Below, piece by piece: positions 31,893 through 43,427 of a stretch of 64,000 nt of DNA. This DNA is from Nitzschia sp. DOCU1 (taxonomy: Eukaryota > Bacillariophyta > Bacillariophyceae > Bacillariales > Bacillariaceae). A model generated the notes under the pieces. The model had not been told where the DNA came from and did no database searches. It saw only the letters and a program-made list of their open reading frames with translations. A program made the position numbers and the translations under genes. The stretch covers positions 1,488,001-1,552,000 of the forward strand of contig OX595986.1 of the NCBI GenBank assembly GCA_951394045.1, in the 5' to 3' direction. Positions within the stretch are counted from its first letter, which is position 1. Each line of letters starts with the position of its first letter.

Positions 31893-33942
31893 ATGTCAAC
31901 AACAGCCGAAGAAGCCCTTTTGAGAGCCAAGGCAATCGCAGCCAGACTTTCTGGCGGTGGCCTTACCACCGATGTCACGACCTCGCCACCCAGCACTGTT
32001 TCTCCGCCCTCGTCCACGACTACCACCACAACGACTACAAAACGCAAACGGTGGGGTGTAGCACCGGCGATTGTCGCGGCTGCCCACGAAGCCTTGCCGG
32101 GTCTCGATGCTATCAAAAAGGCCAAAACAGAAGCTCCCCCTGAATCCTCCAAGAAAATTTGGATTCGTACCACGCGAGAGCGAGGGGCGGCGCATTTCAA
32201 GGCTTACTTTGCGGACCGTCTCGGGGCATTAGAAACTGAAATCAACACTGGCAAGTCTGAACAGAGTGAAAAGGTCAAGCTGGAACTCAAAGGGCGTGGT
32301 TCTTCGGACAAGCCAGCTCTGCCGGGCATGCCAGAGGAGCCGATGCACATTCTCATTACAGGCTCCAGCACTGCCATTGTTGCCGCCGAAACTCCCGTGG
32401 ACACTTTGATCACTCAAGCAGAAGAAGCGCCTGTGGAAGCTGTGGATCCCGATGATTTCATTGCAGCAAGAATTTCTGCAGAGGATAGTAATGTAGATAA
32501 CTCCATGGCACTTACTACGATTGGCAATCGGTTCACGAGCAATTCGTCGTATCGACCGGCTACTGTGGCCCAGTTGATTTCCAGCAATCCCATTCATTCG
32601 GCCATGAATAGTGGTGACTTGATTGAAGAGACTGTCGATGTGCCAAACGGCGTTGTCGGCTTTTTGATCGGTAGAGGTGGAGAGACTATCAGCAGCATGC
32701 AAGCTCGAAGCGGATGCAAAATACAAATTCAAAAGGAACACGAACTGGTACCGGGGCAGACGAACAGGGTCATCACCTTGCAAGCGGCAACGCAAGATTC
32801 CATCGACCAGTGTCGAGGTATGATCGAAAGTATGGTTCAGGATCGCATCCGTGCGGCCGGGGGAAGCTCCGCGATGGGGGCCAGCAAGGATGTCAAGGTC
32901 CAGGAAGCCCTCATGGCAGGTCATGCGCTTGTCACAGTCGACGTGCCCGATGCGGATGTGGGCCTCATTATCGGCAAGTCGGGGGCGACTATCAAGGCAA
33001 TTCAGGATCAAACCGGAGCTCAGGTGCAGATCCCTCCCAGTGGTGCATCGGAGCAACCAGAGATGCGCACAGTTAGCATTACCCATCCATCGGAGGAGGG
33101 TGCCCTCATGGCGAAGCGACGCATTGAAGAATTGCTCAATTCAAAACCCAGCTTCTCGCAAGAGAAGCGACCAGTCGAAGGGCCGCAAATCACGGTGCAA
33201 GTCATGGTAAGTTGTGCTTGTGGTTGAGAGAGAGGTAGGCTTGTGCTTGTTTGCCAACGCCCACTTTCGTTTTGTTCACCCGAAACAGATCCCGGATCGC
33301 GACGTGGGTCTCTGCATTGGCCGGCAAGGCTGCGTCATCAAGGAAATGCAGCAGAAAACTGGGACTCGGATCCAGATTCCTTCACAACCCACCGCGGGAC
33401 AGGCCCATCGGGTTGCTACAGTGATTGGAACGCAAGAGGGTTGTAATCAGGTTCAAGCCTTCATTGAAAGGATCATCAACGAGCAGTCGTCCGCCTGCGT
33501 CATGTCTGGAACACCTGTCCAGCAACCCTACTATCAACAACAATTTCAGGATTCGAACCAGAATTCTGCTGAATGGCAAGCCTACTATGCCGCACAAGCC
33601 GCCGTAGCTCAACAGCAGCAGCAAGTCGTTCATGCCCCAGCTCCTGCAGCCGCGGCACCAGCACCCTCAGCTGATGCGTATTACGAGCAGTTCTTTCGCT
33701 ATGCTTACTATTACGGGGAAGCAGCGGCACGCCAATATTATGGAGCATGGTCACCGCCGGTGGGCACACCGAATCCTTACGGTGTCAACCCTAATGGCGT
33801 GACTGCTGCTCCCGCAGCAGCTCCCATGGCCGCTGCTGCGGCACCAGCACCAGCGCAGGCTCCAATCTCCCATCAGGCTCCTCGAGAATCGAGTGTAAGA
33901 AAGGTTTCAAATCTTCCAGCTTGGATGACGCAGGGAAGCTAG
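31893..33942 (+). CDS. Triple KH-domain RNA-binding protein
   Basis: Exon 1 is 31893-33206, exon 2 33289-33942, GTAAGT..ACAG intron, 655 aa. Three type-I KH domains with intact GxxG loops: GRGG (KH1, about 243-312), GKSG (KH2, 346-412) and GRQG (KH3, from 439, beginning exactly at exon 2). The arrangement recalls FUBP/KSRP proteins, which bind single-stranded U-rich RNA or DNA. The N-terminus has a Thr run, KRKRWG and an IWIRTTRERGAAHFKAYF segment. The C-terminus is Gln/Ala/Pro/Tyr-rich with YYxxYYGxAAARQYYG-like Tyr repeats, as in FUBP tails. Splicing, mRNA stability or transcription roles are all possible. Confidence 0.85.
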
Positions 33943-34512
33943 GCCCGAGAGGTAAAGGATTCGGTAAAAACATACGATGAGATTGCAGAATTTCAATGTG
34001 TGATTTGCAGCATTGTGACGTCCTTACTGTTTTGACAAAAAACGACATCGCGCTCATCACTCTGACTTTTGATGAACCTTTTTAAGACCACCGCGAACCT
34101 AACCATTGTGATCTTAAGACGCTAAAGTGCAGCTGGGTGGGAACTAGGTAGATGAAACAGTCGGGGCAAGAAAGAATGATTGTCTATTTGAAACACGTCG
34201 TGTGATCACTTTTTCACCCGGTACAGTGCCCTTCCGTGTGCCTGTCTTCTTTGTATCCGTGTGCCCCGTTTTGCAAGCGTTCCTTCAGATCCTTTCCTTT
34301 GCTGCGCTTGTACGACTTTCGCTCTGTTCTGTTTTATTTTTACGTACGAAGCCTTTGAACAGTCTTACTATGAAGTTGCTGGCAGCAAGAAAGGCGAAAT
34401 ACCAAGCGACAACGGTATAGTTCCGCGTCTCTCGTACCCGTTCGGCCCTTGTACCGCTCACATTGGCTACGCCATGAAATTAACATAGACTAATTTAGAC
34501 AAAGATGTCCCT
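33943..34512. other. Convergent 3' flanks, no gene seen
   Basis: About 570 bp between the stops of the KH protein and the USP gene. A plus-strand frame at 34202-34420 is short and hydrophobic and not convincing. Confidence 0.4.
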
Positions 34513-37500
34513 TCAAACGGTATTCGCGTTTCCTTCGCGTCGAACGTAGAAGAGGATGTAGGCACCAGCGTCGTTGACCACGCTTTCCTCTCCGCCGGTT
34601 CCGCCAGCAAGACTAACGTGAGCGTCGTTGAAGTGATACCAACGGTTGCCTACCTTGACATTGGTGACGTAGTGGCCACTACTCATGTTTCCAATGTGAT
34701 TGACTGTGCCAAAAAGATCGTAACAGATTTGAGGGTCGGCAGTATTTGCATCATTCGATGGGCGTAGGCTCGACACTTCGCACCACTGCGCCAGATATTT
34801 CCCCATGTTCAACCCTCGCGCCGGGAAGGACACAAAATCGTCAATCTTCTTGTTCTGAGCAGCATCAAAACGCTTTAAGTGAAGACACAGAACTTTCGGG
34901 AGAGTACCAAATGTGTGTTGTTTCTGAGTAGCGGTCTTTTTTGCGCAAGATGGACAATTCACCGAATCGCCAAGCTTTTCGGGGGTGACGAATCGCTCAA
35001 GACACGTCTCGACACTGAGAGCAGGCTTCGAGCCGCTGGTCGAGCGGATCTTGGCTACCTGCTCCGAAAGGGACAAGGAGACATTCAAGAATTCCTCCGT
35101 GCGCTTGCGCTTGTTCCCGCACTCGTCGCACAAAAGAACTGAGCTAAGGCATCCTTCAAACAGTGCCTTGACGACGTCTACAACAAATAAGGCGACCGGT
35201 TAGCGCAATTCATAAAATCATGGCAAATTGATTTTACATTGCAGCACGTACCTTGTGGATACTCGTTTTCATCGTCCACAAGTGCATTGTCACTCGTGAC
35301 AACGTTGATGGCTGATTGCACTCGAACCCAGTGTTGCTTCGTTTGCTTTCCAACCATTTCCAAGAATGAATTCAAAAATTCATGCGAATCGTGCTGCTTG
35401 TATCCCACCAAACTATTCATACCGTCCGTTTTCCACGAGGCGGTCAACATTTCGGTGATTACCAGAGGATCGCCTTGCTCGAGAGCATCGTTCATCTCAG
35501 CATCAGGGCCGTCCATGTTGCAAGACTCTTCCACGGCACCGGGAACGTCTACTCCAATGTTACTGCCGTAGTATGCCAAAAATAATTTATCCATTTCGCA
35601 CGCCAAACAGATCGATTCTTCCGGCTTTGCAAGTGTCTTCTTCTTTTTTCGCCTGGTGGCCTCTCTCTGCCTGTAAAGTTTGCAGGCATGATGATGATGC
35701 CCTGTTTCTTCCAGGAAGAAGCGTTGCAGCGGCTGGCAATGAACGAGGCACTGGAGAACTGCACTTTTGTAGCATGTGTTACCCAGGTTGTACATACCCA
35801 CAGGACTAGTAATCTTGTGCTTTGCGGAATCTTCCAGAAGAGACTGAGATGCGGCAAATGTTAACGCACTGGGCCTACTTGCGAGCCATTTTGCCTCCAC
35901 CTCCCCTTTGAACAAGGCTTGACGGCGAAGCGTAGCCTCAGTAGCACGAATGTGCTCAATTGGTACCAACTGAGGATAAGTCGCCACGAGCCCTCGCCAT
36001 ACGATTCCGTGATCTTGCGTCTTCATAAAGTGGAAGGGATCAAAAGAGCGGTACAGCTGGTGGGGCTTCCATGCCATAAGCGGCATCTTCTTGCCGTAGT
36101 CAATGCGCGCCTTCTCCTGCTCAAATACCTCGTGGTACACAAAGTCTCCGCAGCAAAAGCAAAAGAGTTGGCCGCGCTCCCCACAAGACACCGCAAACTT
36201 GTGGCCTGAAATCAACAGGTGTTGAAGAATGTGCTGTTTGGAGTCACGACAGATCGACTGTGGAGAGCACCCTACAAAACCGCACTCGAGACATTGCATG
36301 ATATCATCCCCGCAATACCGACGCCGGGGTTTTGACGACTTCTTCTTGCCGTCCCAGAATCTGTCACCATCTGGTTGAGCCGAGCACGTTTCGCAACAGC
36401 GTTGCCCTTCCACCTTGTCCACGGCTGGCAAGTAGAACGCGCCGTCAATGTTGGGAGGAGGGGAGGATTTCTGGCGAAGTCGTTCATCCCAAAAGGTCTC
36501 TCTGCACGCTCGAAACTTTTCCATCCATCCCTCGACCTTGATACGAGAGGCGGCCTGAGCTTCGAGCCACTGGTCTTCTTGTTCCCGTGTCAATTCCTTC
36601 AAGTTAGATGCGTGCCAGCCTGGAATTCCCGGTGTCTTGTACAAATCTTCTCGTTTGCGCTTCTTCTTGGGATCGACTCGTTTCTTTGGGTCGACTTTCT
36701 TCTTGGGTACAATACGGTGCGAAGACAATGAGCGCCGAATAAGCCGGATACGGTCCTCTTCAATCCTCAGGTGGTTAAACCTTTCTTCTGGTAGCGCAAG
36801 AGGAACTTCTTCGATAAAGACCGCATCCGGACTAGAAACACCATGACCTGAGATGGATGTCTTGGTACTGGGCGACGAAGCAACTGGTGTTGCGGAAGGG
36901 GGTTCTGGTGCACCGTCTCCCGATGATGGAACCGGGGCGGGAGTCACCCCTTGTTCACCAGACTTGGTACCTTCGTTAGTCGGAGCCGGCACGTCGATGT
37001 GCATCTTGTCTCCCTCGTCATCCTTTGTGGCCTCTTCCTCCATCTTCACGGGGCTACTAGTCTCTAAGGCGGGCTTGACGTCGTCGCCAGAAGCATCCGC
37101 GGCCGGCGGATTTTCTACCTTGGATGAGTCGTCAACCGGACGATTCGAATCATCCTCCGGCTTGGTGGAGGTTTCCTCTTTCTTGGAGGAACCATCCTCT
37201 TCCTTGGCTTCTTCTTCTCCTTTTGCCTTGGCCGAAGAATCTTCTGCTGCAGCTTTATCATCTTCTGTCTTGATTTTCGGTTGATCCTTTACGGAGGAAT
37301 CCTCGGGTGTTTCGTCCTTGTTGTCTTGTTCACTGGTTTCTTCCTCTTGCTTGGGAGTGGTGGAGGACGACTCCATACCGCTGGTGGCAGGCTTTTCCTC
37401 CTTGGATGGATCCTCCTCCACTGGCTCTGGCTGTTCGTTGCTTTCGCCTGAACTCTTCGTTTCGTCCATAGGAGTTTTCTTTTCGAGCTTTACTTCTTCT

Positions 37501-38687
37501 TCGTTGCTCGTGTCGACGACGACCACGTCCGTCGCAGTCGAAGAAGAGACTTCGACGACAGCACGAGCCGAGTCGTCCGTTTCCTTTTCTTCCTTGGGCT
37601 TGTCGTGATCATCTTTCTTGTCGGAATCCGGTGCCGTTTCTTCTTGTTTGGTTTCACCCTCGTTTACATTAGTAGTAACCGGTGGGGTATCCGTACTGGG
37701 CGGTGGATCATCATCCACTTGCATGGGCGCAGTCGATTCCTCACCTTTGGTGGAAGGTACGGCATCCGGTTTGGATAGATCCTTCTCTGCGGTTGTTGCC
37801 ACTTCTGGGACAGCCTCAGTGGAGGAAGATACCACTCCAGAGGATTTGGGAGCTTCTGGCGGGGGAAGCGAGGTACTAGTTGCTGCAACAGCAATATCTG
37901 CCAATGGTTCCGATGTTCCTGAATGAACAGATCCTCCCGAAGACGTGGTGGATGGTGGAGGTGGAGGATTCATGGAACTCGTTGTCAAGGAAGGAATCTT
38001 GCTGTGAAATTGTGCATGACGTGCCGTAGGTGGTGGCATTTGTTGTTGTTGCTTTGCCGCATGAGATGTAGTACTACTAGCAGTCGTAGTACTCATGGCA
38101 GTCGTCGTCGTTGCCTTGTGAATATTTTGCAAAGTCGGCATGTGCTCCATTTTCTCCATGGCGGTATCATCATGAATGACTGCCGAATAGCCATCGAGTG
38201 GACACCAATATTCCACGATACCTTCGGTATTCAATGCCATGGTTCGTTGTTGTTCTTCACCATACAAAACCGGTGGTTGTTTATTATGAAAGGGTGCGGG
38301 TACCGAATCTTCCAATTGTGTTTGAACGTGCAAACTATGCACGGGATTCGCCACGAACCATCCTCGGGGATGATGGACGGCCTTGCACAACTCCAAATCT
38401 AGCAAATGTGGCAAGTGTTCTTGTAAATGAGTACAACGACAGGTTTCCAGAGCGACTTGAGTCACATGATCGACTGCCGTAACGGCAATGGCATCTCCGT
38501 CCATCATGGGACTCGTTGTCGAATCACCATTAGTAGTATTCGTATTATTGGCGGCAGTACTGTTGTTCGAGCTGGAGGATTTGGTGGTAGTGCCGTTACT
38601 ACTAGTCGTGACGCGGGCATCGGGAAGTTGCTGTTCCAAGATGAACTTGAGAATCTTTTTGTCATTGTTGGGTGGGTCTTTCTTCAT
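34513..38687 (-). CDS. USP22/Ubp8-like ubiquitin hydrolase
   Basis: Exon 1 is 38687-35252 and exon 2 35177-34513, GTACGT..GTAG intron in phase 1, 1366 aa. After a small N-terminal module comes a ~400-residue Ser/Glu/Lys/Thr-rich acidic stretch (about 210-610), then a ZnF-UBP (about 764-862; CCETC, CLECGFVGC, CSC-type His/Cys pairs, HKFAVSCGERGQLFCFCCGDFVY) and the USP catalytic domain: YNLGNTCYKSAVLQCL with Cys near 972, LACEMDKLF, CxxC pairs, and SGHY/NRWYHFNDAHV with His near 1314 and Asp near 1330. ZnF-UBP plus this Cys box matches SAGA-module Ubp8/USP22, which removes ubiquitin from histone H2B. An in-frame ATG at 38879 would add 64 residues of atypical sequence. The acidic insert is not usual for the family. 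Confidence 0.85.
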
Positions 38688-39162
38688 TCTTTCGAGTGTA
38701 AAAAGAAGAACTGAACGGCCACTACTTGTGATGCTAATGAACAAATGTGACGAGAGAGAGAGAGGCATCAGTCTATCGGACACTTGGCGGCGGCGGCGGC
38801 CCGCGCCATGGTTGCGTCCTTGCTTGGATGTGGGGTCGGCGATGGAATATTCGGGGGGCGCATTCGGGAGATGAAACATTCAAAGGAGTCGTTTGTGTGA
38901 TCCCCCTTTTTGTGGCGAAACCGATCGCGCTGACGATGTGTGGGTTCATGTCCTTCCTTCGTCAAAAACGACCGTCCGTGCAAGTAACGAGTAAGACACG
39001 AGCCACAATGTTGTTGCTGCCATTGTTACTGCCTTGCTCCACTTAGCCCCCGTCCGCGTTTGCCAGAAAAAGAGTCACTGACCGAATAATAATAGGTCTT
39101 CATACAGTCGACATTGAATAGCAAAGAATAATGCTCCAACATTGTAAGTTTTGCTGGGCGTA
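38688..39162. other. Divergent promoter region
   Basis: About 475 bp between the USP gene and the paired small ORFs. Contains a GAGAGAGAGA run near 38751 and GGCGGCGGCGGC near 38786. No gene seen beyond the possible N-terminal extension of the USP gene. Confidence 0.4.
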
Positions 39163-39492
39163 ATGAAACTGCAAACTAAACCACTTGAGCAAATCCTCCC
39201 ACAGCTGTTTCGTTTTCTCACCGTCGCCTCCCACTATTATTATTCTATTCTAGTACATAAGATTCATCCACAAGTCTGGGTAGCTCTGGGAAGTGTTTCC
39301 ATTATTGGTATTTGTGCGTATCCTGTTTTCAAGAAAGAAGAACGTCCGGGTCACGATCTCTTTAGTTCCGAAAAACCAGAAGCCATTCGAGAGGCACAAG
39401 AGGCCAAACGAGAAGAATATCGTCGACTCATCAAGGAACAACGCAAACAATTAGATCAAGAAATTTTGCGGCAGCAAAAACAAGACAAATAA
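39163..39492 (+). CDS. Small single-pass membrane protein, unknown
   Basis: 109 aa from the ATG at 39163 (a TTG lies 12 nt before it). One hydrophobic segment (VWVALGSVSIIGICAYPVF) is followed by a charged helical tail (AIREAQEAKREEYRRLIKEQRKQL). The layout recalls small inner-membrane or respiratory accessory proteins, but no family is recognised. The stop at 39490-39492 is one base from the ATG of the next ORF, and the next frame is already open upstream to 39455, so the two might be one gene broken by a +1 shift. Confidence 0.5.
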   Translation: MKLQTKPLEQILPQLFRFLTVASHYYYSILVHKIHPQVWVALGSVSIIGICAYPVFKKEERPGHDLFSSEKPEAIREAQEAKREEYRRLIKEQRKQLDQEILRQQKQDK

Positions 39493-39493
39493 A

Positions 39494-40213
39494 ATGAACG
39501 ACAAGGAACAACAACAAGCCTATCAAGACTTTATGCTGGGGGGCAAAAGATCCAAAACTACTGCTCCGTCCACTCCAGCGAGTAATAGTAGTACGCCTAG
39601 GAGTAGTAGTGGCAAGAAGAAGCAAGGAAAGAATGAAATGGCAGTCTTTCGTGCCTTTCAGGGAAGGTTGCAGGAGTGGAATGATGCGGACCATCAGTTG
39701 GAAGCGGTTTTGGCAGCCATTGCCAATTTGAGGGATCGGATATGGTGGGAACAATTGCAACAAGAGGAACTTGAATGCCACAAGCCATGGCATCGTGGTG
39801 GTCGTTTCGTGTCGGCGCTCACGCAGGAGGATGTCCAGCTGGCTTTGGCGCATGACTTGTTGCAACATGAAAAAATGTTGGCATCTAGTAGGACTCTTAT
39901 TTCGTCCCTGGCACAAGCAATGGATGCCATGGGACGACGATTGGATGAATGGATGACAATAATGGAAGGAGTGGAAGAAGACGTGTTGTTGGAGCGAGTG
40001 CATGGAGTGTATATATTCCTGGCGGAAGATTTGTATCGAAAGCAACTGTTGGTAAAGAAGGTATTGGAGTCTTGCCATGATGGGTTGGTGGACAAAGCAG
40101 CCAATGTGGGAAACGAAGGAAACCCGAGGTCGATTGCTCGACAGTGTTCGAGAGAGTGGGAGTCCAAGGACGTGGCAATGGGCGAGATGACGAGGCAACT
40201 CTTAGAAAGATGA
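39494..40213 (+). CDS. Unknown helical protein
   Basis: 239 aa, ATG at 39494. A Ser/Thr/Lys-rich N-terminus (TPASNSSTPRSSSGKKK) is followed by an almost wholly helical, amphipathic region (FRAFQGRLQEWNDADHQLEAVL, LALAHDLLQHEKML, LLVKKVLESCHDGLV). No TM segment and no known motif. It follows the 109-aa ORF with a one-base gap on the same strand and its 3' end converges on the 854-aa gene. Confidence 0.55.
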   Translation: MNDKEQQQAYQDFMLGGKRSKTTAPSTPASNSSTPRSSSGKKKQGKNEMAVFRAFQGRLQEWNDADHQLEAVLAAIANLRDRIWWEQLQQEELECHKPWHRGGRFVSALTQEDVQLALAHDLLQHEKMLASSRTLISSLAQAMDAMGRRLDEWMTIMEGVEEDVLLERVHGVYIFLAEDLYRKQLLVKKVLESCHDGLVDKAANVGNEGNPRSIARQCSREWESKDVAMGEMTRQLLER

Positions 40214-40337
40214 GGAAATATAAGACTAGCAAGCACAAAAGTAGAATAGTAGTATGACAATGAGACAACAACATGTTTAAATCAAATACAAAGTAGCTGC
40301 ACATTTAGCAAGTCTTCGAAATGAAACCAACGCCGCT

Positions 40338-42902
40338 TTAGATAGCATTCTTGGGGATACCGGACTGCCAGTTCTCGCTGGGAGGAAAGATGCTGCTGCT
40401 GGGTCTTCCTCGCCACAAATTTCGTAACTTGTCAAACTCGGGGTTTGGAGAAGGTCTGGAAGGCGTTGTCGTCACCTTGGCAGGTGAACTAAAGTTCGGC
40501 GCCCGCTGCTGCTGCCTTTGAGGCTCGGGGATGCGTGTCTTAGTAGGAGTAGTAGTCCCAGGAGCTGGAAAATTTCCAACATTGACCTCGGATCCGGTAC
40601 TATCAATAATGGCACTGTTGGCTCGCAAGTCCGAAAGTCGCGATCGATGGCTTTGGAAGGAGCTTCTATCGGTCTCGGTACGCGGGCGTTCCATTCGGTT
40701 GTTGTTATTATCCTGAGAAAAGGAGCTTTTCGTTGAGCGGCTGGTCGGTTCTTCTCTATTCATTGACTTGGATGTCACGCCAGCATTTTGTGGTGATGCA
40801 ATGTTCTTGCTGCCAAAGGCAGGAGGTGCCTTGGCTTTCTGCACACTGAACGGAGTAATACCTAACCGCGTTGGACTCTTCAGGCCTCCGTCGTCCGCAG
40901 GATACGAATCATCGTCCGAATCATCACTCATGGATACGGCCGGACGATGGTTGATATTCTCCATCGAAGCATCTTGGTACATTCCGCCTGCCATGTTAAT
41001 GGCCATAAAAGAGGTTCTGGGTGCTTCGTGCGACACCGTCTGCCTCGACTTCATGTTGTTCAAATACCCATTGTTCTCATGCTGCTTCGGAAGTTTCGGG
41101 CCAGTGGAAATAGGAATCGAAGGAGCGGCGGCTGCACTCCCATAGGGAGAATAGGACGATGACGATTCAGTGGGGCTGGTACTCGTCCTAAACTGTCCCG
41201 ATTCTCGTTGTTTTTGGCGTTCCTTTCGTTTTTCATATCGTTGTACAAACCGCGAAAGACGTGCGATTTCATCCACGGTCTCATTGGGATCATCGTCACT
41301 TTGAAAAAAGTTTTCGTTTTGTTGAGTGGTTCCAAACTGCGACAAGGTACGTTCAATGGATTGCAACACGGCCGAAGTTTCTCCTGACATTCTAGGAGGC
41401 GATTCTGGTTCCAGGTCTCGGCTTGCCATTCGGCTTGCATAGTCGTCCTTCTTTTCTTCAGGAAGAGACGAAGATACCCTAGAACTGTAAACTTCCCTGG
41501 ACCCGGTGCCTCTTTCGCTGGGAGTAGTAATGGGGATGGCAGTAGCAGTACCACCAAAATCATGGGTCGTCAATTCGACCCCTTGCTCCTCCATTGTCGA
41601 CGACTCGTCACCGTACGGAAATGACTTGGTCCAGGTATGTCGGTTCTTCGTGGGATCTTGTGAATTTGGTGGTGGTGGAACGGGCGACGTGGATCCCAAC
41701 GGGCTACCATAAGAAGGAAGTTCTCGATTGCGATCCAAAGCTCTTTTCTTGCGTTGAAAGTCTTCCCAAGCCTGTTGATCCAGATTGGCCGCCATTTGTA
41801 ATTCTCGCGCAAACGAATCGGCAGGACCTCCATCAGACGACATTGTTGCCAGACCTTTAAAGCTGGACCCTTCCGAAAAGTCATCCGCTAGAGCCGGCAA
41901 GAGGTCACGTGGCGGTGGCAGTGGACCCGAAGGAGAAACCCGCTGGCCGACCCTGCCTGCACCACCACCAGCAGTGGGAGTAATGGGTGGTAGTGGTCGA
42001 ACAGCAGATGGTGGCATGCGAAATTCAATTTGTTCTCGCTGTTGCTCTCGCTGTTGCTTTTCTTTGCGCAACCGCTTTTGGCGTTTGCGCCAAAATATAT
42101 AAGCATAAAAAACCAGCCCAAGAGCAGCAATCCCCGTCAATACAAAACCAAACACAATCGATAGAGTGGACGGGCGCTCCAATGGGGGTTTACCATTGTT
42201 GTCATCTTTCTGGACAGAGTCCACTCCTCGATTGTCATCATCGGCTGGAGCGTCTCGCAGGCCCGTGACTCCCACCAATCCCTCGATACTAGCATTTCTC
42301 ATGAGTGCATCCACTGCCTCCAGAGTTAATATTTCATCCAACTTGCGCTCGATATTTTCATCCACACATTCGACGCATCCCTCCGGAATAATATCGTACA
42401 AGACATTCCCATCCACTCGTACTACCACATCCCTAGTCGTCGTTGCTTGTAATCGTCGTCGCCGCGTCAAAGTGACATTAAGCATCACATCCCGAATTTC
42501 CAACCCCTCTGTCGTCACATTCTTTCTCACATTGTCCAGGATGTAATTTTCCAACACACCATCCACATCTTTCGTGAGTTGTGTCGCAGAAGTTCCCGAA
42601 TACTCCAACTCTAAATCAAAGACGATTCCTACAGCTTCTTTTCTGATCATTTCGGAAGGTGCCACTGCGGGTGAAGTCGAAGTAGGATTCCATGGAAAGA
42701 GTTCCGTGTCGAGTCCCGATGTAGTGGGCGAGGGAGCCGGAGTCCGAATCTGGGGAGTGGGATCCCAATCGATCGTATCAAAGACGGGGGAATCACTAAA
42801 TACTCCACCCAAAAAGGGCAGGGCATCCACACTAGAAGCCGCGATAATAAGACTGACCACACTAGTGGTCGCCGCCCATGGTCGTTGTCGTTTTTGTGGC
42901 AT
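40338..42902 (-). CDS. Type I single-pass membrane protein, unknown
   Basis: Intronless, 854 aa from the ATG at 42902. A signal peptide (TTSVVSLIIAASSVDA) precedes a ~200-residue exported domain with a SEA-like beta-alpha pattern (GIVFDLELEYSG, LEIRDVMLNVTLTRRRRLQ, TRDVVVRVDGNVLYDIIPEGC) and several N-x-T/S sites. One TM helix (TLSIVFGFVLTGIAALGLVFYAYIFW) at about 245-270 is followed by a basic stop-transfer run (RKRQKRLRKEKQQ). The remaining ~580 cytoplasmic residues are disordered, Ser/Pro/Arg-rich, likely phosphorylated. This build is common in diatom surface proteins whose ligands are unknown; function is not assigned. Confidence 0.65.
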   Translation of the reverse strand: MPQKRQRPWAATTSVVSLIIAASSVDALPFLGGVFSDSPVFDTIDWDPTPQIRTPAPSPTTSGLDTELFPWNPTSTSPAVAPSEMIRKEAVGIVFDLELEYSGTSATQLTKDVDGVLENYILDNVRKNVTTEGLEIRDVMLNVTLTRRRRLQATTTRDVVVRVDGNVLYDIIPEGCVECVDENIERKLDEILTLEAVDALMRNASIEGLVGVTGLRDAPADDDNRGVDSVQKDDNNGKPPLERPSTLSIVFGFVLTGIAALGLVFYAYIFWRKRQKRLRKEKQQREQQREQIEFRMPPSAVRPLPPITPTAGGGAGRVGQRVSPSGPLPPPRDLLPALADDFSEGSSFKGLATMSSDGGPADSFARELQMAANLDQQAWEDFQRKKRALDRNRELPSYGSPLGSTSPVPPPPNSQDPTKNRHTWTKSFPYGDESSTMEEQGVELTTHDFGGTATAIPITTPSERGTGSREVYSSRVSSSLPEEKKDDYASRMASRDLEPESPPRMSGETSAVLQSIERTLSQFGTTQQNENFFQSDDDPNETVDEIARLSRFVQRYEKRKERQKQRESGQFRTSTSPTESSSSYSPYGSAAAAPSIPISTGPKLPKQHENNGYLNNMKSRQTVSHEAPRTSFMAINMAGGMYQDASMENINHRPAVSMSDDSDDDSYPADDGGLKSPTRLGITPFSVQKAKAPPAFGSKNIASPQNAGVTSKSMNREEPTSRSTKSSFSQDNNNNRMERPRTETDRSSFQSHRSRLSDLRANSAIIDSTGSEVNVGNFPAPGTTTPTKTRIPEPQRQQQRAPNFSSPAKVTTTPSRPSPNPEFDKLRNLWRGRPSSSIFPPSENWQSGIPKNAI

Positions 42903-43099
42903 CGCCAAATCTCCTGAGGATTCTTAAATTGTCAACAATTGCTACTGTCAGGGAAAAAGCAAGTGGAACAACAACGAATTAGCTTGCCCCCTTTCTGCAA
43001 TCACTTGAGGCGGTCTGCAAGGAGGAGTTGATCTGGTTGTTGCTGGTCCTGCAAGTAGTCAATCGTCACCGGTAGTAACAACAACAACCTCAGCCTTTA

Positions 43100-43348
43100 A
43101 TGAAGATCACGCTTGCGTTTGCGATCGCTGCTTGCCCTTCATTCGTGTTAGTTCCGAGTACATACGCTACCAAAAGTCGCAGACGTTGGCACAACGTTCG
43201 TTGCCCCCATGATGTGTATCGCCAGGATGCCAATGTCGCCGAAAAATGTTTATCTTTCTTCATGAATGAAGATGTATATTTCTGGGCGCGCCCTTTTTGG
43301 AACAGGGGCACGCTTGGCGAAATTTTCGGGGATCCACGAAACTCATAG
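43100..43348 (+). CDS. Possible small secreted ORF, doubtful
   Basis: 82 aa from an ATG at 43100, with a signal-peptide-like start (ITLAFAIAACPSFVLVPSTYA) and an Arg-rich continuation. It lies in the 525-bp gap between two divergent genes, has no family resemblance and is overlapped by an open frame on the other strand, so it may be chance. The rest of the gap (42903-43099 and 43349-43427) shows nothing. Confidence 0.2.
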   Translation: MKITLAFAIAACPSFVLVPSTYATKSRRRWHNVRCPHDVYRQDANVAEKCLSFFMNEDVYFWARPFWNRGTLGEIFGDPRNS

Positions 43349-43427
43349 TCGTACGAGTCGAGTCGTCAGTCGTTGAGATTGATTGATTCGATTCAATGAT
43401 GATGCACTTTATGTCTGCGTTGCGACC

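Noticed and set aside
36853..37926. Ser-rich frames antisense to the USP acidic region
   Set aside because: Antisense of Glu/Ser/Lys codon runs; the sense strand lies between well-supported domains of one protein.
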